A stretch of 64,000 bases of DNA from Gnetum montanum (GCA_015680685.1 MNCI01003664.1:5547-69546); one strand, 5' to 3'. Positions 33,051 to 46,067 are shown, numbered from the stretch's first letter. Translations and numbers: made by a program. The notes: generated from the letters alone by a model not told the origin.

Positions 33051-36000
33051 CGTGTTAGGGCTATTGCTAAATCTTGACCGTTAGGTGTATGCTTATTAAT
33101 GGTTACTTGGTCCATCGGGCCCAACATTTTTATCTCATGTGTAGCTGGTTTGATGTTTTCTTTCATAGCTCATGTTTGGTTCATTATTAGGTGATGTCAT
33201 GGGTAGTGCACTTAATGGAGTAGGCTTGGGGGGTCCTAAGGCAAGCCATTGACATTCTTTCTCCAAGAGTTTCCGTGTGAGCTTGTCTGCCAGGCATTCC
33301 TACATGTGGTGCAAGGGAATATTTGGTTTCTGAACATCAGGTTGCTTTGGAACCCGTATGATGTATGGAGTAGGATGGGGTTGCGATTGGACAATTGAAG
33401 GTGGTTGAGTGTTAGGCTGCGTGGGCACCCTAATAACATACGGGGTCGGTCTATTTTGTGTTTGCGGAATGGAAGGTTGGTGGTTATCAAGATGTTTGGG
33501 TATCTTGATAACATATGGAGTTGGTCTAGTTGGGGGTTGTACTTCTGTAGTTGTAACCGCAGGTGGAACCTGGACTACATAGGGAGCGGACCAGGTAAGA
33601 GGTTGCGTGTTTGCGGTAGTAGCGGTAGGAGGTACACACACTACGTATGGTTTGTCTTGTGGTGGTGTAGAGGCTGCCACCGCGGAGGTATCCGGATGAC
33701 ATAGGGTCTTTGCGGTGTAGGCAGGTTATATTGAGGGTATGATGATTGAGGTATGGAGGTTTGTGCAGTAGGAGGGATATGAACTACAAAGGGTCTCCTA
33801 GGTGTTTGTTGTTCATTATCTAAATAAAGGGTGTTAATCCAAGGTGCTTCTGGTTCATTATCTAAGCAAATAGTATTAATTATGTATGGTGCTTCCTTAG
33901 TATTTAGTGGGTCCTTATATACTCCCATGGATTGGTTTTGCGGTTGGACTGGGTTGGACTCATCAAAAGTTATTTCACCCCTATCTATCATTCATTGGAT
34001 GTCTTGTTTCAGGGCAAAACAAAAATCGGTACCATGCCCATTACGTTGACGGTACTCGCAAAACCTATCAAGTCTAAAGCCTTTTGGGATAGGAGGCTCA
34101 TTAGGTGTGGCCAAGCCTAGATTCTTGACCAATTCACAAAATCGATCATGTCTTTGAATAGCTGTAGGAGACATCTACTTGTGTTTCATCATTCTGTCCT
34201 TCAAAAGTTGGTCAAATAGTTGAGAAGGCTTCGTAGGCAGTAGTGTGTATTGAGAGGGATCTTTCCTCTCAAAGTTTCAGGCATGACCTGTTGTAGCAGT
34301 TTGCGATGTAGAAGGTTCGGGTGTAGTAGCAGGAGCTGGTCTAGCATAGTTAGTAGAGGAAATAGGCGGTTTGTCTTGTTTTCTTGTACTCGTTTGTTGT
34401 GTTTTTGCTACTGCTGCTATAGTTGCCTTAGCCTTTTCTTTGTCTTTCTTATTATGTTGGTTTTTAAAGGCTGAATAGGCTGGATCATGACTATTTTGCG
34501 TAGTTTCTTCAATATTCTTTATTTATACAAATGCTTGGCTAAGAGTGCATGCGTTAAGATAGTATAGTTTGGACTTTACAAAATCATTAATGGCCCCCTT
34601 TAGAATAGTGAGGAGATAAGTCTTCAAGATTGGCTCATGGAGCTCATTGAGGGTAGCACTCCACCGTTGAATAAATTTTTGAACAAGTTCAAGCAATGCT
34701 TGCTTGACCTGTATGAGACTGTTAAGTGTTGCTTCAGGCTTCAAGCTATACTTGAACCTGGTAACAAACTAGTGTAATAAATCTTCCAAAGAAGATATGG
34801 AGTTTCGGGGCAAAGCCCGATACCAGTCAAGTGCTCTCCCTGTGAGGGACATGGGGAGCACTCGCAAGATGGCTTGTGGCCATGCCTGAAGCAACATGTA
34901 CTCTAGTCTAAACGTTACAAGATGGGCGTTGGGGTCTGCTTCCCCATTATACTTAGTTAACGTGGGTAAGGAAACACCCTTAGGTAATGTTAGAGGTGGA
35001 ACTGAAGAGCTGATAGGGTCATCTTGATAAAAGTCTACTATCTTAAGCTCTTCATCGGTAGTTGTTTTGAGACGCTTGACTTCATCAGTTAGCTCTTACA
35101 TCAGCTTTTTGGCTTCAACCCAATCTTGGGCACTAGGCAAGATAGTAGATTGATTATGTTGTGTCGTATACAAGTTAGATTCTTGCACGGTGGGCTGGAA
35201 AGAGGAAAGTTGAGTGGTTGGAGGTTGCGCTTGTGGAATATTCATGGTAGGTGCTACTAAGGGTAGCATACTACAAGGAAAGGGTTGTTGTTGTTGTTGT
35301 TGTTGCACTTGAGGGATGTTCATGGGTGGAACTGTAGGAGGTGGTTGATGGGGTTGCATACCAATCACAGCCCACTGTCCGATCATGTTTTGTGAGGGAA
35401 GGCCCTGAACTTGTTGAGTTGAAATGATGAAGGGTGTTCCTTGGGTTTGGATTTGTGGTATATAGTGTGCGGACGTAGAAGCTGGTATCACATATGGCAT
35501 CCTGATCACTCGAGATGGGAAGGTTACTCCCACATTAGTTTGAGGGGGATGTTGTTGGGGTTATATTTGTAAGAAAGGGGGTGGCATGGTGATGGGAGGA
35601 ATTGTGGTGATGGGTACATTAAATTGGGTGTCGGCCACTGGAAGGGTGGGAACAAGAGTGGATGGTTCTTGTTGAGGCACATGTGCTTGAGTGGTTTTAA
35701 ATGAATGGAGAGACATAGTCTCCCCCGTGAAGGGATGAAATAATGGGTTCGCGTAAGTGTGCAGACTGAGAGTATGGTATGAATCCTCATGTTCAGACTG
35801 AGCTGCGAAGTCATCCTCCTCCTCTAATTGAAGATTTTCTATGGACTGGTCTAGAGATTGGCTCTTTACCAGGAGGAGCTGTGAGATGAGCTCAGAGTAG
35901 TGCTCTGGAAGAGGGATGATGTCATATGGGGAGGGGATGAACTCATGTCCTCCCTTATGAATCAATTCATACTATTTCTTAGCCTCCAGCTCAGTTTGAT

Positions 36001-36229
36001 CTACTACCAGGCCAACTTGTATCTTCACACATATGAAGTTATATTGTTCGTGTGTTATGACATTGAACGATGGATTCTTTCCTTGCAGTCTGAGAGATCG
36101 ACAAGGTTCTCCCCAGGGATTAACCTCACCATGGGTCCCTATGGGTTGCACAATGGATATCAGCATCGTCGTGGGGTCAATAGTGTCTAGAATGGACTTG
36201 GTTGAAATGTTGGTGTTAGCAGTATTCAT
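33051..36229 (-). pseudogene. gag: Gag of element C
   Basis: It starts MNTANTNIS at 36229, homologous to the starts in A and B. It keeps QYNFICVKIQ, the Q tract (about 35300), the gag core (LLTILKGAINDFVKSKLYYLNA at about 34590) and the motif FCEYRQRNGHGTDFCF (about 34040), where Arg replaces the first His. At least seven PYV[VI][RK][VI]P repeats follow (33300-33800), more than in A. Several stops and a frameshift near 33680 break it. Confidence 0.82.
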
Positions 36230-36500
36230 GATGAAAAGGTTGTAAGTGTAACTAGGTGGATAGGAGATAGGTGAGGATTTGGCCAAGTATGAAATGGGTA
36301 TACTTATTACTGTACACCTAAGTTGGCAATGTGCAACCTATTTACACAACATATGGGCTGGTTCCCAATGTACAAGCTTCAACGACCAGCGTACAGAAAC
36401 TAGTCACAGTGTGTAAACTGAGGTCACGACGTGCGGGCTGCAAATGTCAGCATAAAGCAAGAGTGGTCAGCGTGTTGCAAATAGTTGCAGTCTGTAGATA

Positions 36501-36820
36501 GGGTCTACAGCGTGCAGGTAAGCTAGGCAGCGTGTAGACAGGGTCTACAGCATGCAGGTAAGCTGGGTAGTGTGTAGACAGGGTCTACAATATGCAGGTA
36601 AGCTGGGCAGCATGTTGACAGGGTCTACAACATGCAAGTAAGCTAGGTAGCGTGTAGACAGGGTCTACAGTGTGCAGGTAAGCTAGGCAACGTGTAGAAA
36701 AGGTCTACAGTGTGCAGGTAAGCTAGGAAGCATGTAGATAGGGTCTACAGCGTGCAAGTAAACTGGACAGTGTGTAGATAGGGTCTACAGCGTGCAGGTA
36801 AGCTGGGCAGCATGTAGACA
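36501..36820 (+). repeat. 40-bp tandem repeat, eight units, leader of element C
   Basis: There are eight consecutive 40-bp units in exact register, each beginning GGGTCTACAG (one AGGTCTACAG) and containing GCAGGTAAGCT and TGTAGACA. Each unit has GTCTACA and TGTAGAC arms that can pair. Flanking leader sequence (36230-36500, 36821-36990) has no other recognisable feature. Confidence 0.92.
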
Positions 36821-36966
36821 CTGAGATTGCTACAGAATAGGACGCAGATTCAGAGAGTTGCAAAATCAACGTTAAGCAGGCAAAGTGTAAATCTGAGGAA
36901 ACTTGGTGGTAGATCAGAAGAACAGGGAGCGAGTGTATGAGATCAGAGTAGACTTAAACAGTTTCA

Positions 36967-36985
36967 GGCCCTCCTTCTAGTGTAA
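36967..36985 (-). other. Decayed primer-binding site of element C
   Basis: The minus strand reads TTACACTAGAAGGAGGGCC a few bases inside the LTR end, matching the PBS of B except that TGGCGC has become TTACAC. Confidence 0.55.
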
Positions 36986-36990
36986 TTTTC

Positions 36991-38363
36991 TGTGCTGTCT
37001 GAAATCGTCTGTGCACTGCTGGAATGGGATGAGCACTACGTGATTTACAGATGAGCACAGAAGATCCTACCTTCACTTGAGGGCAAGCCAAAATTGACAA
37101 AGGTAGAGTACCTTGGGTGGTCTGCACACAGATCAGACAAGGATTTCCCCAACATATACCAATGTGCAATACACTGGGTTATGCGTAAACAGCGTGATAA
37201 ACATTAACCAGAACATGAACATGCAAAGAAAGGAAGAAAAATACTGAGGCAAATAAAAATGGATGAAAACAGTAACAAATCTTGACTAGAAATGAAACAA
37301 CTTTATCGCAAAATAAGATTACAATGCACCGGTCTGAACGTAGTTGTGAATCTAACACAAGGCGGACGAAGAGCCCCGATTGATGCGGAGGGATGATGGT
37401 TAGCTAGTTTAAACTGCAGGTGCAACGTGAAGGCTGTATACTCAGCGTACAAGGTAGAAGTCCAGTGTATGGGGTTCCTCCTTCATTTGCTAAGTGCCCT
37501 CAGGTTTTTTTTTGTCTCCTATTTGCCCAAAATTGCCAACCCCGATCCAATGGAAAATTGGGATTTTTATGAGGTTTTTGGGTATTGGATTCAAATCTGG
37601 AAGGGTATGAGTGGTCATGGGTGAGAGAATTTTAGGTCAGGTGACATGTGGCTATATTATCTGAGTGCAAAGAGGATTACAACTGTACAGCGTGCTGCAT
37701 GCCTACGTGTACATGCTAGGCATGTGAACTCAGCATACAAACTTGCCCAACGCAAGAGAATTGAACTTTACAAATGAATATACTGTTACAATAGAAAATC
37801 TTGAATTTGGCCCTTGGATCATGAGAATGCTGTCTATCAAATTCGGGCTCATTTGGACTCGATCTGACATGGTTTTGGAAGGCTCCTACTAGTGTACATT
37901 GGACTGCACGCTGGGCATGCAGGATGTACATGCTCAGCATGTGAGATTCAAAATGCATGATTTCAAAGTCAAAACTTGATTTTCCTGAGTCCATGATGAT
38001 GCCTAGAGAGTTAATGCCTTGTGAAAATCTTGCTCTGAAGTGCCTATTTTGGGTCACCTTTGAAGTCACATGTTGGGCGTACACGCTAGGCATACACGCT
38101 AGGCATACACGCTAGGCGTACACGCCAGTCGTACAGGATGCATACTTAGTAAAAACCAAGTCTTTTGGGCTCAAGATTTCCCAGGTTTGATGTTGGAAGT
38201 CACCGTAATCTTCTGTGGGTTCCATGGGACCATTTCCTATTCAGTTTGACTCCATTCGAAGCTATCCATGAGGCCATCAAGCTTCAGTCATGGTGGGGAG
38301 CATCATGACTTTAGCTCGATCCTTGTTGGAGAAGTGCTAAGCTCAGAATTTTGTGGTGTTTCA
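36991..38363 (-). repeat. 5' LTR of element C
   Basis: The LTR is 1373 bp, from TGAAACACCACAAAATT (38363 inward) to CAGACAGCACA at 36991 on the minus strand, related to LTRs A and B but much diverged. It has a degenerate TACACGC repeat block (38070-38125). Its outer edge abuts the satellite array. Confidence 0.78.
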
Positions 38364-40484
38364 GCATCCATGGCCTTCATGGATATGCCTCAGGGAAGTC
38401 GCTCTCATAGAGAACACTTTTTAAGAGGATTTCCTCCCTAAGCATGCCCTCAAGGAGACTGCTCCTAGGCAGGGCTCCTTTAGGTAAAGTGCTCTCAACG
38501 AGGGTGCTCTCGTGGAGAGCTCTCTCAGATGTGCAACCCAACTTGCTCTCAGGGAGGATGCTTCCAGGAAGAGCACTCTTACAAATGCTACATGAGGATC
38601 TCTCTACAAAGTGCTCTTGCCAACGCATCTATGCAAGGTGCTCCTATAGAGAGTGCTCTCGCGAGAGCACCGTGTGGTGCTCCCAGGGAGAATGCTACCT
38701 CTTCCCATATATCTTGATTGGGCCAATTTCAGCCATACCATCCTACACCCTTATAAATTTGATCATGAAGAGGATGTTCTCTTAGGGATGAAGCTCTTAT
38801 AGAGAATACTATCATGTGTGGATGGCAAGGCACTCCTAGTGGAGTGTTCTCTTGGAGAGCACCCTCGTTGACAGCATTCTCCCTCAAGTGTCCTCATTGA
38901 GAGGGTTCTCTTGGAGGGTGCCCTCCTAGATATTGCCTACCCCCTAGAGAGCATTCTCCCTAAGAGCACCCTCTATTAAAGCGGCCTCAATGAGAGCATC
39001 CTCCATGAGAGAAGCTTGTGCTATGCACATGAGAGTGTTCTCCTCAAGAGCAGCTTGCGCTATGCACATGAGAGTGTTCTCCTCAAGAGCAGCTTGCGCT
39101 ATGCACATGAGAGTGTTCTCCTCGAGAGCATCCTCATTGAGAGTGTTCTCTTAGAGAGTGTCCTTCCTAAGAATGCCCTCCTTGAGAGCGGTCTCCCTAA
39201 GGATGCCCTCCTTAAGAGCCTCTTCCTTAAGAGAATTCTCCATGAGAGTGCCCTCCTTGAGAGTGTTCTTATTGAGAACGTCCTCTATTAGAGCTTTCTT
39301 TCGAACTGCATTCTCCTTGAGAGCACCCTCTACAAGAGAACCTTGCACTACGCATGTAAGACTGTTCTCCTAGAGAGTGCCCTCGTTGAGAGTGCCCTTT
39401 CAAAGGTCTCCCTCTAGGAGAGCTCTCTCCCTGAGAGCAACCTCCCTCAAAGCATTCTCCCTGAGAGCACCTTATGCCATGCATGTAAGAGTGTTCTCCT
39501 CGAGAGTGCCCTTGTTGAAAGTGTTCTCTCAGAGTGTGGCCTCCATGAAAACCTCCTCGTTGAGAGCAATCTCCCTGGAAAGGTCCTCCTCAAGATCATT
39601 CTCCATGAGAGCACCCTCCATTCAAGTGACCTTCCTAAGAGCATTCTCCTTGAGAGCACCCTCATCAGAAGTGTTCTCCCTAGAGCGCCCTTTGTTAGAG
39701 TAGCATCCTAGAGTGTCCTCTCCCTATGACCACACTCCCTCAGATCATTCTCCCTAAGAGTGCCTTGCACTACACACGTGAGAGTGTTCTCCTTGAGAGC
39801 ACCCTCTTTGAGAGCATTTTCCTAAAGAGTGCCCTCCATTAGAGTAGCCTCTTTGAGAGTACCCTATGTGGGAGAATTCTTCTTGAGTGCACCTTGCACT
39901 ATGCACATGAGAGTGTTCTCCTTGAGAGCACCCTCATTGAGAGCATTCTCTTGAAGAGTGTCCTTCCTAAGAATGGTCTTGCTGAGGAAGCCCTCTCTAA
40001 GAATGTCCTCCTTTAGATCACCCTACCCTAGAACGCTCACTATGAGAGCACCCTCCATGAGAGCATTCTCTCAAAGAGTACCCTCCATTAGAGTGGCATT
40101 CCTAAGAGCATTCTCGTTGAGTGCATCCTCCATGAGAGCTCCTTGTACTACGCACATGAGAATGTTCTCCTAAAGAGTGTGCTTGTTGAGAGAATTCTCA
40201 TAGAGAGTGCCCTCCCTAAGAGCACCCTCTGTTAGAGTGTTCTCACTGAGAGCATCCTCCCTAAGAGCATTCTTACTAAGATCACCCTCAATGAGAGTGT
40301 TTTACCTAATGGGATCCTCTTTGAGAGTGTCTTCCTTGAGGACGCCCTTACTTGGTGCTATCTCTCTAAGTGCATTCATTTTGAGAATGTGGTCTTCATG
40401 ACCAAATTTATAAGGGTGCACGATGGTATGGCTAAACCTAGCATAATCAACATATATAGGGGGAGGTAGGCCGACTCCCCCAAG

Positions 40485-40700
40485 ATGCACTTGCAGGAGA
40501 AGAAAAGTGCATCTTAGGCCATCATGGATGCACTTTCAGGAGATGTCGAGTGCAATCTTGGCCTTAACAGATGCACTTTCAGGTGATGCCAAGTGCAATC
40601 TTAGCCTTAATAGATGCACTTTTAGGTGATGTTGAGTGCATCCTAGGTTATCATGAGTACACATTTGGATGTGTGATTATGAGTGCATCCGTGGCCTTTG
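40485..40700 (+). repeat. 43-bp tandem repeat inside satellite segment 1
   Basis: Four to five units of 43 bp begin ATGCACTTTCAGG, with starts at 40485, 40528, 40571 and 40614. The repeat is unrelated to the 15-bp unit and marks the switch between forward and inverted blocks. Confidence 0.85.
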
Positions 40701-41095
40701 TGGGTATGCCTCAGGGAAATCGCTCTCTTAGAGAACACTTTTTAAGAGGATTTTCTCCCTAAGCATGCCCTCAAGGAGACTGCTCCAAGGGAGGGCTCCC
40801 TCATGAGAAGTGCTCTCAATGAGGATGCACTCATGGAGAGCTCTCTTAGATGTGTAGCAGAACTCGCTCTTAGGAAGGACGCTCCCAGAGATAGTGCTCT
40901 TGCAAGCATTTCATGAGGTGCTCTCTGCAAAGCACTCTTGCCACCACATCTATGTGAGGTGCTCCTATGAAGAGCACTCTCATGAGAGCATTGTGTGGTG
41001 CTCCCAAGGAGAATGCTACCTCTCCTCATATATGTTCATTAGGCTAGTTTCAGCCACACCATCCTGCACCCTTATAAATTTGGTCATGAAGGTTC
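40675..41095 (+). repeat. Second copy of a 400-bp satellite block with a TATA-bearing end
   Basis: The block is a direct duplicate of 38375-38775, both inverted relative to the main array. It ends in a conserved segment of about 75 bp containing CACCCTTATAAATTTG. The same segment lies in the other orientation at 40395-40470, 41970-42050 and 43285-43360. Confidence 0.75.
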
Positions 41096-44000
41096 ATTCG
41101 GCCAACACTTGGTCAAGAGTATCTTCTTAAGAACATTCTCCATAAGAGTGGCCTTTTAGAGCGCATTCTCCTTGAGATTGCCTTCCACTAAGCACGTGAG
41201 ATTGTTCTCCTCGAGAGCACCCTCATTGATAGCTCCCTTTTGAAGGGTGGCCTCCCGGAGAGCACTCTCCCTCAAAGCATTCTCCTTGAGAGCACCTTGC
41301 ATTGCACATGTGAGAGTGTTCTCCTAGAGAGTGCCCTTGTTGAGAGCATTCTCATAGAGAGCACCCTCCATTAGAATTCCCTCCTTGAGATTGGTCTCGT
41401 TAGGGGTGCCCTCCCCAAGAGCGTTCTTCTTGAGAGCACCCTACGTTAGAGTAGCCTTCAGAAGAGCGTTCTCCTTGAGAGGGCCCTCGCCAAGAGCATT
41501 ATCCCTGGAACGCCCTCATTGAGAATGTTCTATCGAAGAGTGCCCTCCTTGAGAGCATTCTATCGAAGAGTTCCCTCCTTGAGAGCACCCTTCTCGAGAG
41601 CATTCTCCCTAAGAGTGGCCTCCATTAGAGTGACTTCCACGAGAGCATTCTCCTTGAAAGCATCCTCCATGATAGTGCCTTGCATCCTTGTGTAAGTGTT
41701 CTCCTCAAGAGCATCCTCATTGAGATCATTCTCTCGAAGAGCATTCTTCCAAAGAGTGTTGTCCTTGAGAACACCATTTCTAAGAGTGATCTCCCTAAGG
41801 ACACCCTCCTTGAGGAGTGTCCTCCTTAAGAGTGTTCTCCATGAGAGCAGCCTCTCAGAGAGCACCCTCTGTTAGAGCAGCATTTCAAAGATCATTCTCC
41901 CTGAGAGCATCCTCATTTAGAGCACCTTGCACTATGCACATGAGAGTGGTCTTCCTAAGAGCGTTCTCCTTGAGCTAGTCCTTCGTAACCAACTTTATAA
42001 GGGTGTCGGATGGTATGGCTGAAATTGGTCCAATCAACATATATAGAGGAAGGTAGAGTTGACAACTAGTTGTAGTGATAGAGTGATATGTGGATCTCTC
42101 TGAGGATGTTGTCCTCAAGAGCATCCTCCTTAAGAAAATTCTCCATTTGAGCGCCCTCCCTAAGATTACCCTTCCTAAGAACGTTCTCCATGAGAGATTC
42201 ATCCATTAGAGCGACATCTCAGAGAGCGTTCTCTTTGAGAGTGCCCTTCGTTAGAGTGGCCTTGCAAAGGGCATTCTCTTTGAGAGGGCCCTCATCGAGA
42301 GTGTTCTCCCTAGAGCATCCTTGTTGATAGCATTTTTTCAAAGAGTGCCCTCCTTGAGAACACCCTCCCCAAGAGCGTTCTCCCTAAGAGTGACCTCCAT
42401 TAGAGTAGCCTCTATGAGAGCATTTTCAATCAGAGCATCTTTTCTTAAGTACATGATAGTTTTCATCTTGAGAGTGCCCTCCTTGAGAGCATTCTTTTAG
42501 AGATTATCCTTCCTAAGAGTGCCCTCCCTGAGAGCGGTCTCCCTAAGGATACCCTCCTCAAGAGCATCCTCCTTAAGAATGTTCTCTATGAGAGTGCCCT
42601 TCCTTAGAGAAGCCTTTTGGAGATTGTTCTCCTTAAGAGAGTCTTCCATGAGAGTGCCTTGTGCTACGCACATGAGAGTGTTCTCTTTAAGAGTGTCCTC
42701 ATTAAGAGCTCCCTCTCATAAGGTGCCCTCCTAGAGAGTGCTCTCCCTTAGAGTGATCTCCATGAGAGCACCTTGCATTACGCATGTGAGAGTGTTCTCC
42801 TTGAGAGCACCTTCCCCAAGAGTGCCTTGCCCTATGCACATGAGAGTGTTCTCCTCAAGAGTGCCCTTGTTAAGAGCTTTCTCCCTAGAGCACCCTCATT
42901 CATATCATTCTATTAAAGAGTGCTCTCCCTAAGAGCGTTCTCCCTAAGAGTGGCCTCCATTAGAGTAGCCTCTGTGAGAGCAGTCTCCTTGAGAGCGTCC
43001 TCCACAAGAGTGCCTTGCAGTCTCGTGTGAGTGTTCTCCTTGAGAGTTTCCTTGTTGAGAGAATTCTATCAGAGAGCACCCTTCCTAAGAGTGCCCTCCT
43101 TGAGAATGCCCTTCCTTAGAGCAGTCTTCATGAGGATGCCCTGCTTGAGAGCATCCTCCTTAAGAGAATTCTTCATGAGAGTGCCCTCCATTAGAGCAGC
43201 CTTTCAAAGAGCATTTTCCTTGAGAGCACCCTCCCCGAGAGTGCCTATGCTATGCACATGAGAGCTCTCTCCTTCAGCTAGTCCTTCATGACCAAATTTA
43301 TAAGGGTGCAGGATAGTATGTAAAACTAGCCCAATCAACATATATAGCAAGAGGTAGAATTGACGACCGGTCGTAGTGAGACAGTGATACATGGGTCTCT
43401 TTGAGGATGCCCTCCTCGAGAGCATCCTCCTTAAGAACGTTCTCCATTTAAGCACCCTCCCTGAGAGTGCCCTCCCTAAGAGCATTCTCATTAAGAGCTT
43501 CCTTCATTAGAGCAGTGTCTCAAAGAGCATTTTTCTTAAGAGCACCTTCCCCAAGAGGGCCTAGTGCTATTTACAGGAGAGTGTTCTCCTTGAGAGAATC
43601 CTTGTTGAGAGCTCCCTCTTGGAGGACGCCCTCCCAGAGAGCGCTCTCCCTCAAAGGGACCTCCCTTATAACATTATCCTTGAGAGCACTTTGTGTTATG
43701 CATGTGAGAGTGTTCTCCTCAAGAGTGCCCTTGTTAAGATTATTCTCTTGGAGAGCTACCTCCATTAGAATGCCCTCTTGAGTTTGGTCTTGCTGGGGGT
43801 GCCCTCCTTGAGATCGTCCTCCTTAAGAGCATTCTACATCAGATCACCCTCCTCGAGAGCGTTTTCCTTGAGAAGACCCTCTACTAGAGTAGCCTTGCGA
43901 AGAGCATTCTCTTTGAGAGGATCCTTGATAAGACCATTCTCTCTAGAGTACCCTCGATGAGAGAATTTTGTTGAAGAGTGCCCTCCCCGAGAATTTTCTC

Positions 44001-44477
44001 CCTAAGATCAACCTCCATTAGAGTAGCCTGTATGAGAGCATTCTCTTTGAGAGTGTTTTTAATCATAGAACCTTGCGTTAAGCATGTGAGAGTGTTTACC
44101 TTGAGAGTGTCCTCATTGAGAGCATTCTTTTGGATACTGCCCTTCCTTAGAGTGCCCTCCTTGAGAACACCCTCCCTGAGAGCAGTCTCCCTAAGGACGC
44201 CCTCCTTGAGTGTGTCCTCCTTAAGAATTTTCTTTATGAGAGCACCCTTGGTTAGAGAAGCCTTTTGGAGAGTCTTCTCCTTAAGAGTGCCTTCCTTGAT
44301 AATGCCTTGTGCTATGCACATGCGAGTGTTCTCCTTTAGAGCACCTTGCATTACGCATGTGAGAGTGTTCTCCTCGAGGGCATCCTTGTTCAGAGAATTC
44401 TCTTGAAGAGTGTCCTCCATTAGAATGCCATCTTTGAGAGCAGTCTCCTTGGGGACACCCTCCTTAAGAGTATCCTC

Positions 44478-46067
44478 TGTGGCGATCGAAAATGTTGGCG
44501 GCTGGAAAATGTCAAGGGGTCATCGGCTATTGACAGTCTTAACCCCATTTCTACGGGAGGGCCGTGCTAGATGGAATGAAAATGGGAAACCCTAAATAGT
44601 CTGGTCAATCAGACAGGGACTTATTCGGTGTCAATATAACCTTTTGCAATGTGTGATTTGAAAACTATACTGATAACACGAAGTAATGCTTAAATGTAAA
44701 AGAGATAGGAAACAGTGTAAAATGCAATAGTAAATAGGAGATAATGTAAAATGTAGTTAGAGAAATGCACCGCTTTGAAGCTATGACCTTGCTCTGTCAA
44801 GATGGATATAATCGATTGCACAATGCTGAGAAGTGCAGAAATCCTGAGAGTAACCAAGATGTGTAGAGCAAGATGGCTATGTGTTTGAACATGGACTCAG
44901 TCGTTAACAATGCGAAGAGCTACCAAGGTGGTAGAAAAGAGCAGAATAGGATGTCAACTGAAAGCACTAACTATTTACAATGTCAAATAGAAAGGTTACA
45001 ATGCTTAGGGTTACAATGCTAATTTTTTCTTGTCAACCAACCAAATTGTTAGCCAACTAGATTTCTTAGAAAGCTTGACCTGGGGACTAAAACTTTTGAA
45101 AAAAAGGGGCGTTTGAAAAGTGCAAAAAGAGTCCTCTTTTAAGAATCACTCATTGGGGTATTTATAGGACCAAGGGTGCATGAAAGATGTGGTTTGGACG
45201 CCACATGCCTTGGGCCTATGCTACACGTGTCTGCATAACCGTTGGGTGAGCCTGCCATGCTATAATTACAAGCATACCACGTCATAATTACGCTGTCAGA
45301 GAAACGGTGAAATTAGGTGAGATGCATTGATGTTGCGTAGCCACTTGCCACATTTTGGTATGCTTTGTAGCATAGCATGTTTGGCGTGGCGTAGCATCTT
45401 GTTACGTTGTGCTATGCTACGCAGCGTAGCGTAGCCGTCGATTTGAAGCAAGAAACTTGCATTGTGTCCTGCTACATGCATTGGAAACCTTTGAAGTGCA
45501 CTAACTGTTTTTCACATTTTTGCTATGCTATGCTACGCTACGTAGTGTATCATAGCGTAGCAACTGGCCTTAGTTGCCAAAAAAACGTTGCCGATCGACA
45601 AACTTTGCCTTTTGCACTATGAAGCTTGCGAACTTGCTGATCCTGCCCTTTGAGATGCCTTCTGTCATTTTCAAAAAATTTCTATGCCTTGCTGCACTAT
45701 GTAGCTTAGTGTAGTGTAGCAGCAAACATGACCTGATTTTAGCCATGTTCGATGCTTTCTAACAAAAGGAGACATTGCTGAAGGACTTGAAGTCGGGCAA
45801 GGGGACTGGTTGCCTAGCGTTTTGCTATGCTATGCCATGCTGCGTAGCATAACATAGTGTAGCACTATGCTTCTACAAACATCTTTTAAAGTTTTCTATT
45901 CTACATATCGTAGCATAGCGTAGCAAGACTCCTTGACTTAGAAAACTTGCCGAACTGGACAGTCTGAACATCAAAGCATCCATCTCCTAAAGAACTACCA
46001 TAACCCTGCACGTTTTGCAAAAACTTGGTGAAGTAAGCATGCCTTCAAATTTTTTTGGGATGTTTCA
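44478..46067 (-). repeat. 3' LTR of element D
   Basis: The 1590-bp LTR begins TGAAACATCCC at 46067 and ends CGATCGCCACA at 44478 on the minus strand. It aligns in inverted orientation with the solo LTR at 58084-59824. It contains clustered GCTACGCTACGTAGC-type self-complementary repeats (45370-45930). A purine stretch, AAAGAGGGA, lies just upstream of its start (about 46080-46070) and may be the polypurine tract. Confidence 0.75.

Larger units (their letters stand above)
26860..38363 (-). mobile_element. Ty3/gypsy (Tat-type) retrotransposon, element C, oldest copy, truncated by element B
   Basis: Minus-strand order is 5' LTR (38363-36991), decayed PBS, leader with a 40-bp tandem repeat, Gag (from 36229), protease (to 32030), inter-ORF repeats and the antisense gene (+ strand). 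Pol is missing; the sequence breaks at 26860 where the LTR of B begins. C differs from A and B far more than they differ from each other and carries many stops, so it is the oldest of the three. Confidence 0.78.
38364..44477. repeat. 15-bp satellite array, segment 1
   Basis: The array has tandem 15-bp units near GAGAGYRYYCTCCTT, each an imperfect palindrome (GAGAG..CTCTC). Landmark units reading CCTTGCRYTAYGCAYRTGAG recur, including three copies 45 bp apart near 39016-39120. Blocks 38375-38690 and 40690-41020 run in the opposite orientation to the rest. Stretches that are open in several frames arise because 15 is a multiple of three. I do not call genes here. Confidence 0.92.
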
